The position numbers and the translations under genes were made by a program. A stretch of 64,000 nucleotides of DNA, taken from the NCBI RefSeq assembly GCF_025151215.1, contig NZ_CP102286.1, positions 1,116,001-1,180,000 of the forward strand. Direction: 5' to 3'. Below the pieces are notes generated by a model. That model ran no database searches and had not been told where the DNA came from. It saw only the letters and a list, made by a program, of their open reading frames with translations. The DNA comes from Parabacteroides merdae ATCC 43184 (GTDB lineage Bacteria > Bacteroidota > Bacteroidia > Bacteroidales > Tannerellaceae). Shown here one piece after another: positions 42,787-51,908 of this stretch; position 1 is the stretch's first letter, and each line of letters begins with the position of its first letter.

Positions 42787-43815
42787 TTATCTTGCTTCGA
42801 TAATAACGGTCCGACGGGTATAAGAATAGTCGCTGGCCTGTTTCGGTTCGATCATTGTGCACTTGATAGGAGCAGTCTTTTCGAGCAGTTGCAGGATCTC
42901 TTCAAAGGTTTCGGTCGTAAAGGTTGCAGAATATTTGTAATTGAATATTTTTTTGCTTTGTAAGATGATGTTTACGTTGAAATGGCGTGACAGGCGTTGA
43001 GCTATCTCTGCCATTTCGGTCCGGCGGAAGACCATTTTTCCTTCCTTCCATGAAGTAACCATATACAGATTGATGTCTGAAACCTTAGTGTTATCTGTTA
43101 TCTTATTATATACGGCCTGTTCACCCGGATTCAGAACTTGGGGGATTGGTTTCTTTTCATTTCTGATTTCTATGGAACCGTTTGCCAGAGTGGCTTGTAT
43201 TTCGTCATCATCTTCATAAGCATTAATATTAAATTCTGTGCCGTAGGCGCTTACCGTAATTCCGTTTGAAAGTGCTACATCGAAGCGGTGCTTTTTATCT
43301 GATGAAACCTTGAAATAAGCTTCGCCGGACAGATATACTTTACGATGGTCTCCGACGAACTGTTTAGGATAATGCAGCTTGGAACCTGAATTCAGCCATA
43401 CTTCGGAACCATCCGGCAGTGTAATTTTAGAAACAAGGCCATAAGCGCTTGACAATTCCACCTGTTCGATCGGCTGATTTTCCAATCTGTAGATACGCTG
43501 GTAAAAGTAGATACTGCTAATTAAGGCTGGAATGAGCAATATGGCTGCCGTGTAACGAAAATAGCGACCGATCTTTTGTCGGAATCGGTTTTTCTGCATG
43601 GTTCTCGATACATTTTTCCAGTGGTTGTCTACATCTATTTTTTCTTGCAAATATAGCATCTGGCTGGTGTCACAGATAAAACGGAGATCACCGACCTCTT
43701 TCCGTAATTCAGGTGAATCCAACATTTGTTTTTCAAAAGCAAGGCTATCTTCTTTCGATAGTTTGCCTTCCAGATAGGCTATGATATGTTCGGTTTGTAT
43801 ATTCACGTTTGTCAT
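42787..43815 (-). CDS. FecR-family anti-sigma factor
   Basis: 342 aa. A cytosolic N-terminal sigma-binding region (HIIAYLEGKLSKEDSLAFEK), one membrane helix (YTAAILLIPALISSIYFYQ, about 88-106), then the periplasmic FecR domain (LPDGSEVWLNSGSKLHYPKQ) and a C-terminal secretin-like segment. It holds the ECF sigma factor until the STN domain of the SusC-like transporter signals. It follows the sigma gene by 40 nt. Confidence 0.93.
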   Translation of the reverse strand: MTNVNIQTEHIIAYLEGKLSKEDSLAFEKQMLDSPELRKEVGDLRFICDTSQMLYLQEKIDVDNHWKNVSRTMQKNRFRQKIGRYFRYTAAILLIPALISSIYFYQRIYRLENQPIEQVELSSAYGLVSKITLPDGSEVWLNSGSKLHYPKQFVGDHRKVYLSGEAYFKVSSDKKHRFDVALSNGITVSAYGTEFNINAYEDDDEIQATLANGSIEIRNEKKPIPQVLNPGEQAVYNKITDNTKVSDINLYMVTSWKEGKMVFRRTEMAEIAQRLSRHFNVNIILQSKKIFNYKYSATFTTETFEEILQLLEKTAPIKCTMIEPKQASDYSYTRRTVIIEAR

Positions 43816-43855
43816 GTATTTGTGATTAGACGCATAAAGGGGAGATTCCCCTATG

Positions 43856-44446
43856 TTAAATATATTTATCAGGAGTTTGAAATAATAAAATAAGGAATGG
43901 CAGATAGTCTTTCAGTTCGACGCGTAAAATTTTAAGTGCTTTACTTATATGCGCTTCGACTGTTTTGACTGATATTTGTTGTTCCTCGGCGATCTCTGTA
44001 TATTTCTTTCCTTCGAAACGATTCTTTTCGAAAATGAGGCGAGTGTTCTCCGGTAGTTTATCCAATGCTTCAGCCAACATCGTTCTAAGTTCGACAATCG
44101 AATAGATATCTCCACTTGGTTCGTCCCCCTTGCTTATCTTCCATTGTTTCCAGGCCAACTCGAGTTCCTGTTTTCGGAGATAGTCGATACAATTATTGCG
44201 TACGCTTGTGACCAAAAAATTGCGGGCAGATGTTTCGATTCTGATACTTTTTCTGTTTTCCCAGATTTTGAGAAAAGATTCCTGTACGACGTCTTCACAT
44301 GTTTCCCAACGTTCAATGTACCGGTGGGCAAAGATGCAGAGGGGAGAAAAGAATTGGAAGAATAATGTTTTAAAGGCATTCTCGTCGTCGTTTACAGCGA
44401 TGTTCCAAAACAACTTGTCGATTGTATGTGGCAGTGTCTCCTTCAT
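43856..44446 (-). CDS. ECF RNA polymerase sigma-70 factor
   Basis: 196 aa from ATG 44446; the frame extends to a TTG at 44467. Sigma region 2 (FFQFFSPLCIFAHRYIERWE, CEDVVQESFLKIWENR) and region 4 (EGKKYTEIAEEQQISVKTVE) are clear. It directs transcription of the neighbouring susCD-type genes when released by FecR. Upstream there is no TAnnTTTG element in the present orientation; a promoter lies in a segment flanked by inverted repeats and faces away. Confidence 0.93.
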   Translation of the reverse strand: MKETLPHTIDKLFWNIAVNDDENAFKTLFFQFFSPLCIFAHRYIERWETCEDVVQESFLKIWENRKSIRIETSARNFLVTSVRNNCIDYLRKQELELAWKQWKISKGDEPSGDIYSIVELRTMLAEALDKLPENTRLIFEKNRFEGKKYTEIAEEQQISVKTVEAHISKALKILRVELKDYLPFLILLFQTPDKYI

Positions 44447-44477
44447 GTTTTCGTTTGATGACAACAAATATTTACTA

Positions 44478-44679
44478 AGTTCTCATAGGACTACGTTAAT
44501 TAGGCTGTCTGTATATAAAAGAATATCAATTGATTATGGAATTTAATAAGAGAAACACTTCTCCAAATGGAGGCAAATTCGATTTGAATATCATGTCGAA
44601 TTTAGACCTCACTATTAAAAGTTTATGATAATTTTATTATAACTTTGTACATCTAAATTGAATTAGTCCTATGAGAACT
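44478..44679. promoter_or_regulatory. Putative invertible promoter segment (inverton) upstream of the sigma/FecR/SusCD locus
   Basis: AGTTCTCATAGGACTA at 44478-44493 and its exact reverse complement at 44664-44679 flank 170 bp. Each 16-bp repeat is itself imperfectly symmetric (AGTTCT-N3-AGGACT), as in recombinase cross-over sites. The segment contains one consensus -7 element, TAACTTTG at 44640-44647, 17 bp from the right repeat and pointing right, away from the sigma gene. Inversion would place it at about 44510-44517 pointing left, with about 57 nt of leader before the sigma ATG at 44446. The assembled state therefore looks OFF. Confidence 0.7.
44640..44647 (+). promoter_or_regulatory. Promoter -7 element inside the invertible segment
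   Basis: TAACTTTG followed by GTAC. In this orientation the only reading frame it meets within 100 nt is an 11-codon one at about 44671, with no gene until the opposite-strand 44-aa ORF. Confidence 0.6.
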
Positions 44680-44890
44680 ATGTGTATCAAAGAGGCAATG
44701 AGGTAGAAATAGGTCAAAAAAATAAGGCGTCCCATCACGAGAAACCTTATCTTTGGTATATTCAAATTCAATAGATGTAGGCTTTACCTCTGTATTCTTG
44801 ATGTGTCATACCTACATGCTGACATATATGGTTTGTAGGTAAAACACCTATGTTTTAAATTCAGATGTCTTTCCTTAATTATATATTGGT

Positions 44891-45025
44891 TCATTGGCCA
44901 TCGGATGAATCCTTTCCACTAATGTCCAGTATATCCTTGACTATGTACCAAATCACGAATAGGACCATGATGCTTCCGATCAGGATACCTCCGACTTTGA
45001 TGACTGTACCGATGTATTCTTCCAT
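44891..45025 (-). CDS. 44-aa single-pass membrane protein
   Basis: An ATG at 45025 opens 44 codons: MEEYIGTVIKVGGILIGSIM, continuing with VLFVIWYIVKDILDISGKDS and SDGQ. There is one strong transmembrane helix with a short acidic N-terminus and a charged C-tail. Codon use is normal for the neighbourhood. It lies alone between the invertible segment and the GH127 gene, pointing toward the invertible segment. Function unknown. Confidence 0.6.
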   Translation of the reverse strand: MEEYIGTVIKVGGILIGSIMVLFVIWYIVKDILDISGKDSSDGQ

Positions 45026-45133
45026 ATCTATTAAGTATTATTTGGGGTAAATATAGAAATAAAATAATCGATTCTCGTTTTTTTTTCATGAAATATGTTG
45101 GCGGAGTGTAGTAGAGGAGTAGACACTTATCAT

Positions 45134-45156
45134 AATTGACAGGTATTCTGTCAATT
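45134..45156. promoter_or_regulatory. Palindromic operator candidate upstream of the GH127 gene
   Basis: AATTGACAG-N5-CTGTCAATT, perfect 9-bp arms, centred about 40 bp upstream of the TATTTTTG element at 45185. This is the usual place for a regulator site. Confidence 0.5.
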
Positions 45157-45184
45157 TTATAACATAATATCACGGTTAACTCTT

Positions 45185-45192
45185 TATTTTTG
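45185..45192 (+). promoter_or_regulatory. Promoter -7 element of the GH127 gene
   Basis: TATTTTTG fits TAnnTTTG, 29 nt before the ATG at 45221. Confidence 0.55.
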
Positions 45193-45220
45193 TTCTTATA
45201 ATTCTTAAATTCTCAATATT

Positions 45221-47098
45221 ATGATGATTCCGTTTAAGGTGAAGACTTTCTCTTTCCTGTTGGCTTGTGCCTGCTCGACGGCAGGGATGGCGCAAGTAGG
45301 CAATGACTCTCCTGTAAAGCAGGTAAAAATATCTGGGTATGTAGGGACTCGAATCACAGATTGTATCGAACATCGTGTGAAAGCGCAGGATGTGGACCAT
45401 TTGGTCGAACCGTTCCGCCACCAGAACGAGAAGTCGCGCTGGCAAAGCGAGTTTTGGGGGAAATGGATACAGGGTGCGATCGCCTCCTATCGTTATAACC
45501 GGGACCCCGAACTGTACCAGATCATAAAGGATGCGGCCGAATCGCTTATGGCAACGCAGTTGCCGAACGGTTATATCGGGAATTATGCGCCGGAATACCA
45601 GTTACAGCAATGGGATGTCTGGGGGCGCAAGTATACATCATTGGGATTGATCGCTTGGTATGACCTGTCGGGTGATAAGAAGGCATTGGAAGCAGCTTGC
45701 AGAGTTGTCGACCATCTGATGACGCAGGTTGGGCCCGGAAAGGTGGATATCGTCTCAACCGGCAATTACATTGGCATGCCGAGCTCGTCCGTCCTCGAAC
45801 CTGTCATGTATCTGTATAACAGAACGAAAGAAAAACGTTATCTCGATTTTGCCAAATATATTGTCGGACAATGGGAGACACCCGGTGGTCCGCAGCTGAT
45901 CAGCAAAGCTATTGCCGATGTGCCCGTAGCCAACCGTTTTCCGCATCCGAAAACTTGGTTTTCGAGGGAAAACGGACAAAAAGCTTATGAAATGATGTCC
46001 TGCTATGAAGGCTTGTTGGAACTGTATAAGGTAACGGGCAATCCACTCTATCTCTCTGTCGTGGAAAAGACGGTCGGGCATATCGTACGCGAAGAGATCA
46101 ACGTGGCCGGATCGGGTAGTGCATTCGAATGCTGGTATGGCGGGAAAGAACGGCAGACGCAACCTACTTACCATACGATGGAAACTTGCGTGACCTTTAC
46201 CTGGATGCAGCTCTGTAACCGTTTGTTACAGATGACGGGTAACTCCCTGTATGCTGATTATATGGAAACGGCTATCTATAATGCTTTGATGGCATCTTTG
46301 AAGGCGGATGCTTCGCAGATAGCCAAATACAGCCCGTTGGAAGGTTGGCGTCATGAAGGGGAGGAGCAGTGCGGCATGCACATCAACTGTTGCAATGCGA
46401 ACGGCCCGCGTGCCTTTGCCATGATTCCTCAATTTGCCTATCAGGTTCAGGACGATTGTGTCCGGGTAAATTTTTATGCTCCCTCGGAAGCGGAGTTGGT
46501 ATTGCCGGGCAAGAAGCCGGTCCGGTTGAAGCAAACGACCGATTATCCGCGGACTGATCAGATCGAGATAGAGGTCGATCCTGCGAAAGAGACGGCTTTC
46601 ACCATTGCCTTGCGCATCCCGGCATGGAGCAAGATTGCGGTGGTTTCCGTAAATGGCCAACCCCAGGATGGTGTCCTGCAGGGTGCATATTTGCCAGTGA
46701 ACCGTAAGTGGAAAAAGGGCGACCGGATCACTGTCAAACTCGATTTACGTGCCCGTCTGGTGGAAAGGAATCAGGCGCAGGCCATCGTGCGCGGTCCGAT
46801 CGTCTTGGCTCGCGACAGCCGTTTCGGGGATGGCTTTGTCGATGAGGCGTCTGTTGTTGTTAGTAAAGACGGGTATGTGGCGTTGACGCCTGTAAAGGCT
46901 CCTGGTTTTGCCTGGTTGGCCTTTACTGCCCCGATGGTGTTGGGTACGGACTTGGAAAGCAACCGGGCTCCGAAACAGATTCATTTCTGCGATTTTGCTT
47001 CTGCCGGAAATACCTGGGACAAGACGCAGCGTTACCGGGTGTGGCTGCCGAAGACATTGAATGTGATGCATTCGCCTTATAGGCCGTATAATCAGTGA
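45221..47098 (+). CDS. Glycoside hydrolase family 127 (DUF1680), putative beta-L-arabinofuranosidase
   Basis: 625 aa with a signal peptide ending near STAGMAQ. The catalytic (alpha/alpha)6 barrel contains the conserved zinc/cysteine features TMETCVTF (Glu and Cys) and INCCNANGPR (paired Cys), which in GH127 coordinate zinc beside the nucleophilic cysteine. C-terminal beta-sandwich domains follow. The substrate class is beta-L-arabinofuranosides such as those on plant glycoproteins. It is divergent from the sigma/SusCD locus; whether it serves that locus is not shown by sequence. A second ATG at 45224 is equally possible. Confidence 0.9.
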   Translation: MMIPFKVKTFSFLLACACSTAGMAQVGNDSPVKQVKISGYVGTRITDCIEHRVKAQDVDHLVEPFRHQNEKSRWQSEFWGKWIQGAIASYRYNRDPELYQIIKDAAESLMATQLPNGYIGNYAPEYQLQQWDVWGRKYTSLGLIAWYDLSGDKKALEAACRVVDHLMTQVGPGKVDIVSTGNYIGMPSSSVLEPVMYLYNRTKEKRYLDFAKYIVGQWETPGGPQLISKAIADVPVANRFPHPKTWFSRENGQKAYEMMSCYEGLLELYKVTGNPLYLSVVEKTVGHIVREEINVAGSGSAFECWYGGKERQTQPTYHTMETCVTFTWMQLCNRLLQMTGNSLYADYMETAIYNALMASLKADASQIAKYSPLEGWRHEGEEQCGMHINCCNANGPRAFAMIPQFAYQVQDDCVRVNFYAPSEAELVLPGKKPVRLKQTTDYPRTDQIEIEVDPAKETAFTIALRIPAWSKIAVVSVNGQPQDGVLQGAYLPVNRKWKKGDRITVKLDLRARLVERNQAQAIVRGPIVLARDSRFGDGFVDEASVVVSKDGYVALTPVKAPGFAWLAFTAPMVLGTDLESNRAPKQIHFCDFASAGNTWDKTQRYRVWLPKTLNVMHSPYRPYNQ

Positions 47099-47203
47099 AC
47101 GGGGGCATTTTTACACACTTGGTAATCCGAAGAATGAGTACGGATAGTGGCACACATAGCATCGAGAACAGTGACCTGAGGCAGGACAGTAAATAAAAAT
47201 TCG

Positions 47204-47211
47204 TACCTTTG
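47204..47211 (+). promoter_or_regulatory. Promoter -7 element of the helicase gene
   Basis: TACCTTTG fits TAnnTTTG, 23 nt before the GTG start at 47234. Confidence 0.6.
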
Positions 47212-47233
47212 TATCCCTAAAAATACAAGATAC

Positions 47234-49546
47234 GTGGAAGAATATCTGAAACAATTGAATGAAAGTCAGCGCGAAGCAGTTGTCTATACAGACGGGCCTT
47301 CGCTTGTGGTAGCCGGAGCCGGATCGGGAAAGACACGCGTGCTGACCTACAAGATAGCCTATCTTTTAAGGCAGGGACTGCCTCCCCAAAGCATTTTGGC
47401 ACTGACTTTTACGAATAAGGCGGCACGCGAGATGAAAGATCGTATCGCCTCCCTGACAGACGAACGGATGGTACGGCGGTTGTGGATGGGGACGTTCCAT
47501 TCCGTTTTTTCCCGTATTCTCCGTTCCGAGGCGGAGTGCATCGGCTATCCATCTAATTTTACCATTTACGATGCGACAGATTCCAAAAGTCTACTCCGTT
47601 CCATAATGAAGGAGATGCAGCTCGATGACAAGGTGTATCGGCCGGGAATGGTACAGGGCCGTATCTCGAATGCAAAAAATGCACTTATTACCTATAAGGC
47701 ATACGAACAGAACAAGGAGCTGGTGCAACATGATATAGATTCTAAAGTTCCTTTGCTGCGTGAAATATATAAGCGGTATCAGAATCGTTGCCAGCAAGCG
47801 GGGGCGATGGATTTCGACGATTTGCTGTTGCAAACGAATATACTCTTCCGCGATCATCCGGACGTATTGGAGAAGTACAGGAGCTTTTTTCAGTTTGTGC
47901 TGGTGGACGAGTATCAGGATACGAATTTTGCCCAGCATCTGATTGTACAGCGCTTGTGCGAAGTACACCGACGTATCTGCGTGGTCGGAGATGATGCGCA
48001 AAGTATCTATTCTTTCCGGGGAGCCAATATCGATAATATCCTGCAATTCAAGAACCAGTATCCGGGTTGCCGTATTTTCAAACTGGAACGAAATTATCGT
48101 TCGACGCAGAATATCGTAAATGCGGCGAACAGTTTGATACATAAGAATACGAAGCAGATCCCAAAAACCGTTTATTCAGAAAAGGAGGAGGGTAGCAAGG
48201 TCTCCATTTGTTCGTCCTATTCCGATTATGAAGAGGGATATGCCGTTGCTGGTAAGATTAACGATATGAGGATGCAGAATTACGATTATGCTGATTTTGC
48301 CATCCTGTATCGGACAAATGCACAGTCACGCATCTTGGAAGAGGCCTTGCGTAAAAGGGGAATTCCTTATAAGATATACGGAGGCTTGTCTTTCTATCAG
48401 CGTAAGGAAGTGAAGGATGTCATTTCGTATCTTCGTCTGATTGTCAACCCGCATGATGAAGAGGCTTTCAAACGTGTGATAAACTATCCGGCTCGTGGGA
48501 TAGGCGATACGACTCTCAATAAATTGGTCGTTGCCGCTACAGATCATAATGTCAGTTTGTGGACCGTGTTGAACGATCCGATCGGGTACGCTCTGCCGGT
48601 CAATAACGGTACGGCAAAGAAGCTAAGCGATTTCCGGGAGCTTATTTCCGGTTTTATCGAACGGAATGTTAAGCTCTCTGCCGAGGAAATCGCCGCTGCA
48701 GTAGTGAAGGAGAGCGGCATTGTCAGTACCTTGTTTCAGGATCGCTCGGTGGAAGGAATCAGCAAGCAGGAAAACTTGCAGGAGTTGTTGAAAGGTATTG
48801 CCGAGTTTTGCGAGATACGCCGCGAGGAAGGAACGGAGCATGTCTCGCTTGCTGACTTTCTGTCTGAAGTCTCGCTGTTGACAGATCAGGATAATGATAA
48901 GGAAGAACAGGCAAACAAGGTGACGATGATGACGGTGCACGCCGCCAAAGGCCTGGAGTTCCGGAATGTTTTCGTTGTCGGGCTGGAAGAGGACCTGTTT
49001 CCCTCCGCCATGTCGAAAGACAATCCGAGAGCGGTGGAGGAAGAACGCCGCCTCTTCTACGTCGCCATTACTCGTGCGGAAGAAAATTGTGTATTGACAC
49101 ACGCCAGAAGCCGTTATCGCAATGGCCAGAGTACGATGTGTTCGCCCAGTCGTTTCTTGAAAGATATCGATCCCAAATATATTTATACGTCGGCAGATGC
49201 CGTTACTACCAACGGTTTATTGGCTACTCGTCGTTCCTCGGTTTTCCAGCAACCGAAGGCAATGGAAGGAGAGGCCTATGTCTCTCCGGTCGCTCAGGCA
49301 GTCGGACGGCAGGCTCGTCTGACACGGATGGAAACGGCTTCTTTGTCTTCGGCCCCGTCTTCGTCTTCTGCGCCGGCTCTGTCGGGTTTGCATGTCGGGG
49401 CTAAAGTCCGGCACGATCGTTTCGGAGAAGGTGAGGTAACTGCCATTGAAGGAGAAGGGGGTAATGCGAAAGCAACCGTTTCATTTGCTCATTTCGGTCA
49501 AAAACAATTGCTTTTGAAGTTTGCACGCTTGACAATTGTTGAATAA
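47234..49546 (+). CDS. UvrD/PcrA-family ATP-dependent DNA helicase
   Basis: 770 aa with a GTG start. Superfamily 1 motifs: Q motif LNESQREAV, Walker A GAGSGKTR, Ia LTFTNKAAREMKDRI, II VDEYQDTN, III VVGDDAQSIYSFRGA, IV RNYRS, V TVHAAKGLEF and VI YVAITRAEE. The C-terminal 100 or so residues are a low-complexity serine-rich linker ending in a PcrA-type Tudor-like domain (VRHDRFGEGEVTAIEGEG). The role is 3'-5' unwinding in repair and replication restart. Confidence 0.95.
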   Translation: MEEYLKQLNESQREAVVYTDGPSLVVAGAGSGKTRVLTYKIAYLLRQGLPPQSILALTFTNKAAREMKDRIASLTDERMVRRLWMGTFHSVFSRILRSEAECIGYPSNFTIYDATDSKSLLRSIMKEMQLDDKVYRPGMVQGRISNAKNALITYKAYEQNKELVQHDIDSKVPLLREIYKRYQNRCQQAGAMDFDDLLLQTNILFRDHPDVLEKYRSFFQFVLVDEYQDTNFAQHLIVQRLCEVHRRICVVGDDAQSIYSFRGANIDNILQFKNQYPGCRIFKLERNYRSTQNIVNAANSLIHKNTKQIPKTVYSEKEEGSKVSICSSYSDYEEGYAVAGKINDMRMQNYDYADFAILYRTNAQSRILEEALRKRGIPYKIYGGLSFYQRKEVKDVISYLRLIVNPHDEEAFKRVINYPARGIGDTTLNKLVVAATDHNVSLWTVLNDPIGYALPVNNGTAKKLSDFRELISGFIERNVKLSAEEIAAAVVKESGIVSTLFQDRSVEGISKQENLQELLKGIAEFCEIRREEGTEHVSLADFLSEVSLLTDQDNDKEEQANKVTMMTVHAAKGLEFRNVFVVGLEEDLFPSAMSKDNPRAVEEERRLFYVAITRAEENCVLTHARSRYRNGQSTMCSPSRFLKDIDPKYIYTSADAVTTNGLLATRRSSVFQQPKAMEGEAYVSPVAQAVGRQARLTRMETASLSSAPSSSSAPALSGLHVGAKVRHDRFGEGEVTAIEGEGGNAKATVSFAHFGQKQLLLKFARLTIVE

Positions 49547-49884
49547 ATCGGCTAGAAGTTCGGATATGTCATTCAAGTAGAATAGAAGGCTCTACCGAAG
49601 CTATGAATTAGCGTTTGATTCGGCAGATGGAACGGTTAAACTGGCTGCTATAAGATTGTTATTGAGGAAAATAGAAACAGGCTCTAAATCCGACATTTCA
49701 CATCAAATAAAAACGGTGCAGTCAATAGCTCAATATAAACCATTAATTATGAGTGGCTTATAGAGGTTTTCCGTTCATTGTGGTTCAATCCTACATCTTA
49801 AAATAAATATATTAATATATATATATATATAAGCTCATTTCCTTGTACCCCTTTAAACCGGCAAAGACACGACAGGAACGAGAA

Positions 49885-49994
49885 AAATCCCTTCTTTCGC
49901 ATCCGGAAGTCCGGTCTTTCACCTCCCGAACTTCGTGGTTTGACACGTCAAAGTCCCTTATTTCGCACACAGAAGTCCCTTGTTTCAAGGCTCA
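49885..49994. repeat. Degenerate 22-bp tandem repeat, five units
   Basis: Units start at 49885, 49907, 49929, 49951 and 49973, each 22 bp, with core AAGTCCCTT-N-TTTC. The last unit overlaps the end of the DUF4248 pseudogene. The rest of 49547-49884 shows only a TA-rich run (about 49805-49832) and no gene. Confidence 0.7.
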
Positions 49995-50217
49995 CCCAGA
50001 TATTGCACGATCGTCCTCACCTGCAGGGGAGTCAACATCTTTTTCCCTTCCCTCCAACCGTTACCCTGCAGCTCTGTCTTTAGCTCCGGGTTTACCCCCA
50101 CCCATTGGGAAACCGTTTCCCTGCCGATGCCGGCATCAAATCCGGACCGTAAAGGACCGCCAATTCCTGCCACCCGTAACTCCTGACTTCGAATTCATCC
50201 ATCATCATAATTTCCAT
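49985..50217 (-). pseudogene. DUF4248 protein, frameshifted
   Basis: From ATG 50217 the frame reads MEIMMMDEFEVRSYGWQELA, VLYGPDLMPASAGKR, then leaves the family sequence. One frame over, SQWVGVNPELKTELQGNGWR and KMLTPLQVRTIVQYLGEP complete the DUF4248 domain to the stop at 49985. A single-base loss near 50115 explains it. DUF4248 proteins are small Bacteroidales proteins of unknown function, often near mobile or capsule loci. Confidence 0.75.
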
Positions 50218-50429
50218 CGTTTTATTGTCCTGTAAAGATAAGCAATAATTATTGATATTCAAAATATAATGGCGTTTATATTCTACCTGTTTCTGCACCT
50301 ATCTTCACCGATATTCGCCGATATTCCCCAAACCGTATTCCAACCTGTTGCGAAGCCCTATCTTCGTGTTGTCATCGATAATGAGATTTGCAGGAGGTTG
50401 TTGCCAATTGAGCGTTTGGCAAAATTCTC

Positions 50430-51596
50430 TTAGAAATTTTGTACCAACACATGGGCTATCCGTTCCAGGCCGTCGGCAAGCAACGTCCGGGGACAGGCTA
50501 TATTCAGACGAATGAACCCCTCTCCACCAGGACCGTACAGTGTACCAGAATTGACCATCAGCTTCTGTTCCTCTTGCAAGCGCAGGGTCGTGGCATCCGA
50601 GCCGATACTCGATGCTCGGCAATCTATCCAGACCAGATAGGTTCCTTCGAGTGGCAACACAGGATATTGCGGTAGCCGTTGCTCGAAAAAGCGGCAAAGA
50701 TATTCGTAATTCTCCCACAAGTATTTCCGCAAAGCATCGAGCCATGCACCGCCTTCATTGTAAGCGGCTATCGTGGCGATAACGCCGAACGGATTAACGT
50801 CGCACACTTCGTTGATGTTGATGGCGCGGTCGATACGGCGGCGTACCCCTTCATCGGCAGCGATGATGTTGGCGATTTGCAATCCGGCAAGGTTGAATGC
50901 CTTACTCGGCGAAACGCAGGTTACGGAGTTTTGGCGGAAACGTTTGGACAGGGAGGCGAAAGGCGTGTAGTCATGTCCTTCATAGACCAGCTCACAATGA
51001 ATCTCGTCTGCCACAACGAACACCCCGTTATGCAGGCAGATGTCACCGATGCGCCACAGTTCCTCCGGCGTCCAGACCCGTCCGACCGGATTGTGAGGAT
51101 TGCACAACAGCAGGATTTTCGCCTTCGGATCGGCCGTCTTTGTTTCGAGGTCGTCGAAGTCAATCGTGTAGCGGCCGTCCCGATAAACGAGGTAGTTGGC
51201 CGACAGTTCGCATCCGTTATTGCGAATCGACGAATAGAAACAGTTGTATGCCGGAGTCTGGACGATTATCTTGTCACTCGGTGCAGCCAAAGCTTTGATA
51301 ATAGCGGACAGAGCTGGCACGACACCGTTCGTATAGATAATCCACCGGGGATCTATCTGCCAGCGATGCCGGTCATCGAACCACCGGACAACCGCGTCGT
51401 AGTAGGCTTTGGGGACTTTGGTATAGCCGAAAATACCATGCGCTATCCGCTTTTGCAAGGCTTCAACAATAGCTGGTGCTGTACGGAAATCCATATCCGC
51501 CACCCACATAGGCAATACATTCTCCTCTTCGGGAGTATCCCATTTGTAAGAATTCGTCCCGCGCCGCGGGATGATTGTATCGAAATCGTATTTCAT
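50430..51596 (-). CDS. MalY/PatB-family PLP-dependent C-S lyase (cystathionine beta-lyase type)
   Basis: 388 aa, aminotransferase class I/II fold. Visible features: RRGTNSYKWD start, PPxMWVADMDF-like VLPMWVADMDFRTAP, PHNPVGRVWTPEEL, ADEIHCELVYEGHDYTPFAS and the PLP lysine in SPSKAFNLAGLQIAN. It cleaves cystathionine or related C-S bonds to pyruvate, ammonia and a thiol. It is followed downstream by a 212-nt gap with no gene, then the DUF4248 relic. Confidence 0.92.
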   Translation of the reverse strand: MKYDFDTIIPRRGTNSYKWDTPEEENVLPMWVADMDFRTAPAIVEALQKRIAHGIFGYTKVPKAYYDAVVRWFDDRHRWQIDPRWIIYTNGVVPALSAIIKALAAPSDKIIVQTPAYNCFYSSIRNNGCELSANYLVYRDGRYTIDFDDLETKTADPKAKILLLCNPHNPVGRVWTPEELWRIGDICLHNGVFVVADEIHCELVYEGHDYTPFASLSKRFRQNSVTCVSPSKAFNLAGLQIANIIAADEGVRRRIDRAININEVCDVNPFGVIATIAAYNEGGAWLDALRKYLWENYEYLCRFFEQRLPQYPVLPLEGTYLVWIDCRASSIGSDATTLRLQEEQKLMVNSGTLYGPGGEGFIRLNIACPRTLLADGLERIAHVLVQNF

Positions 51597-51638
51597 AATT
51601 TATCTTTTTATTCGTAATTTATAAATCCAGTTACTGCC

Positions 51639-51908
51639 CTAAAGCCTGACAAGAAAAATCGTTCCCCGGAAGCAAAGCTCGATATCCAATATATTAAAGC
51701 TCCCATGACACCCATAATCAGCATCCCCGACCAGCCAACTGGGAAGCATATCACTGATGGTAATACCGGTCACCGCCAGCAGGGAACTGAAAATAAGCGT
51801 GGCTGTAACCGACTGGCGCAGTATCTTTCTGGCTTCCGCGAAATCCTCGGCTCCGATCCGGTGTGCTACCTGCACGGAAAATCCTGTTGTGGCTGCTGCT
51901 TCAGCGTC
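51639..51908 (-). pseudogene. MATE-family efflux transporter fragment
   Basis: In frame, EYDAEAAATTGFSVQVAHRI, GAEDFAEARKILRQSVTATL and FSSLLAVTGITISDMLPSWL match an internal MATE segment. No start precedes it, since the frame runs into the end of the DUF3737 gene, and after GDAD the sequence loses similarity. About 85 of a usual 450 residues remain, so it is a remnant with both ends lost. Confidence 0.7.

Noticed and set aside
49843..50235. 130-aa plus-strand frame
   Set aside because: It covers the 22-bp repeat array and is antisense to the DUF4248 pseudogene; no family resemblance.
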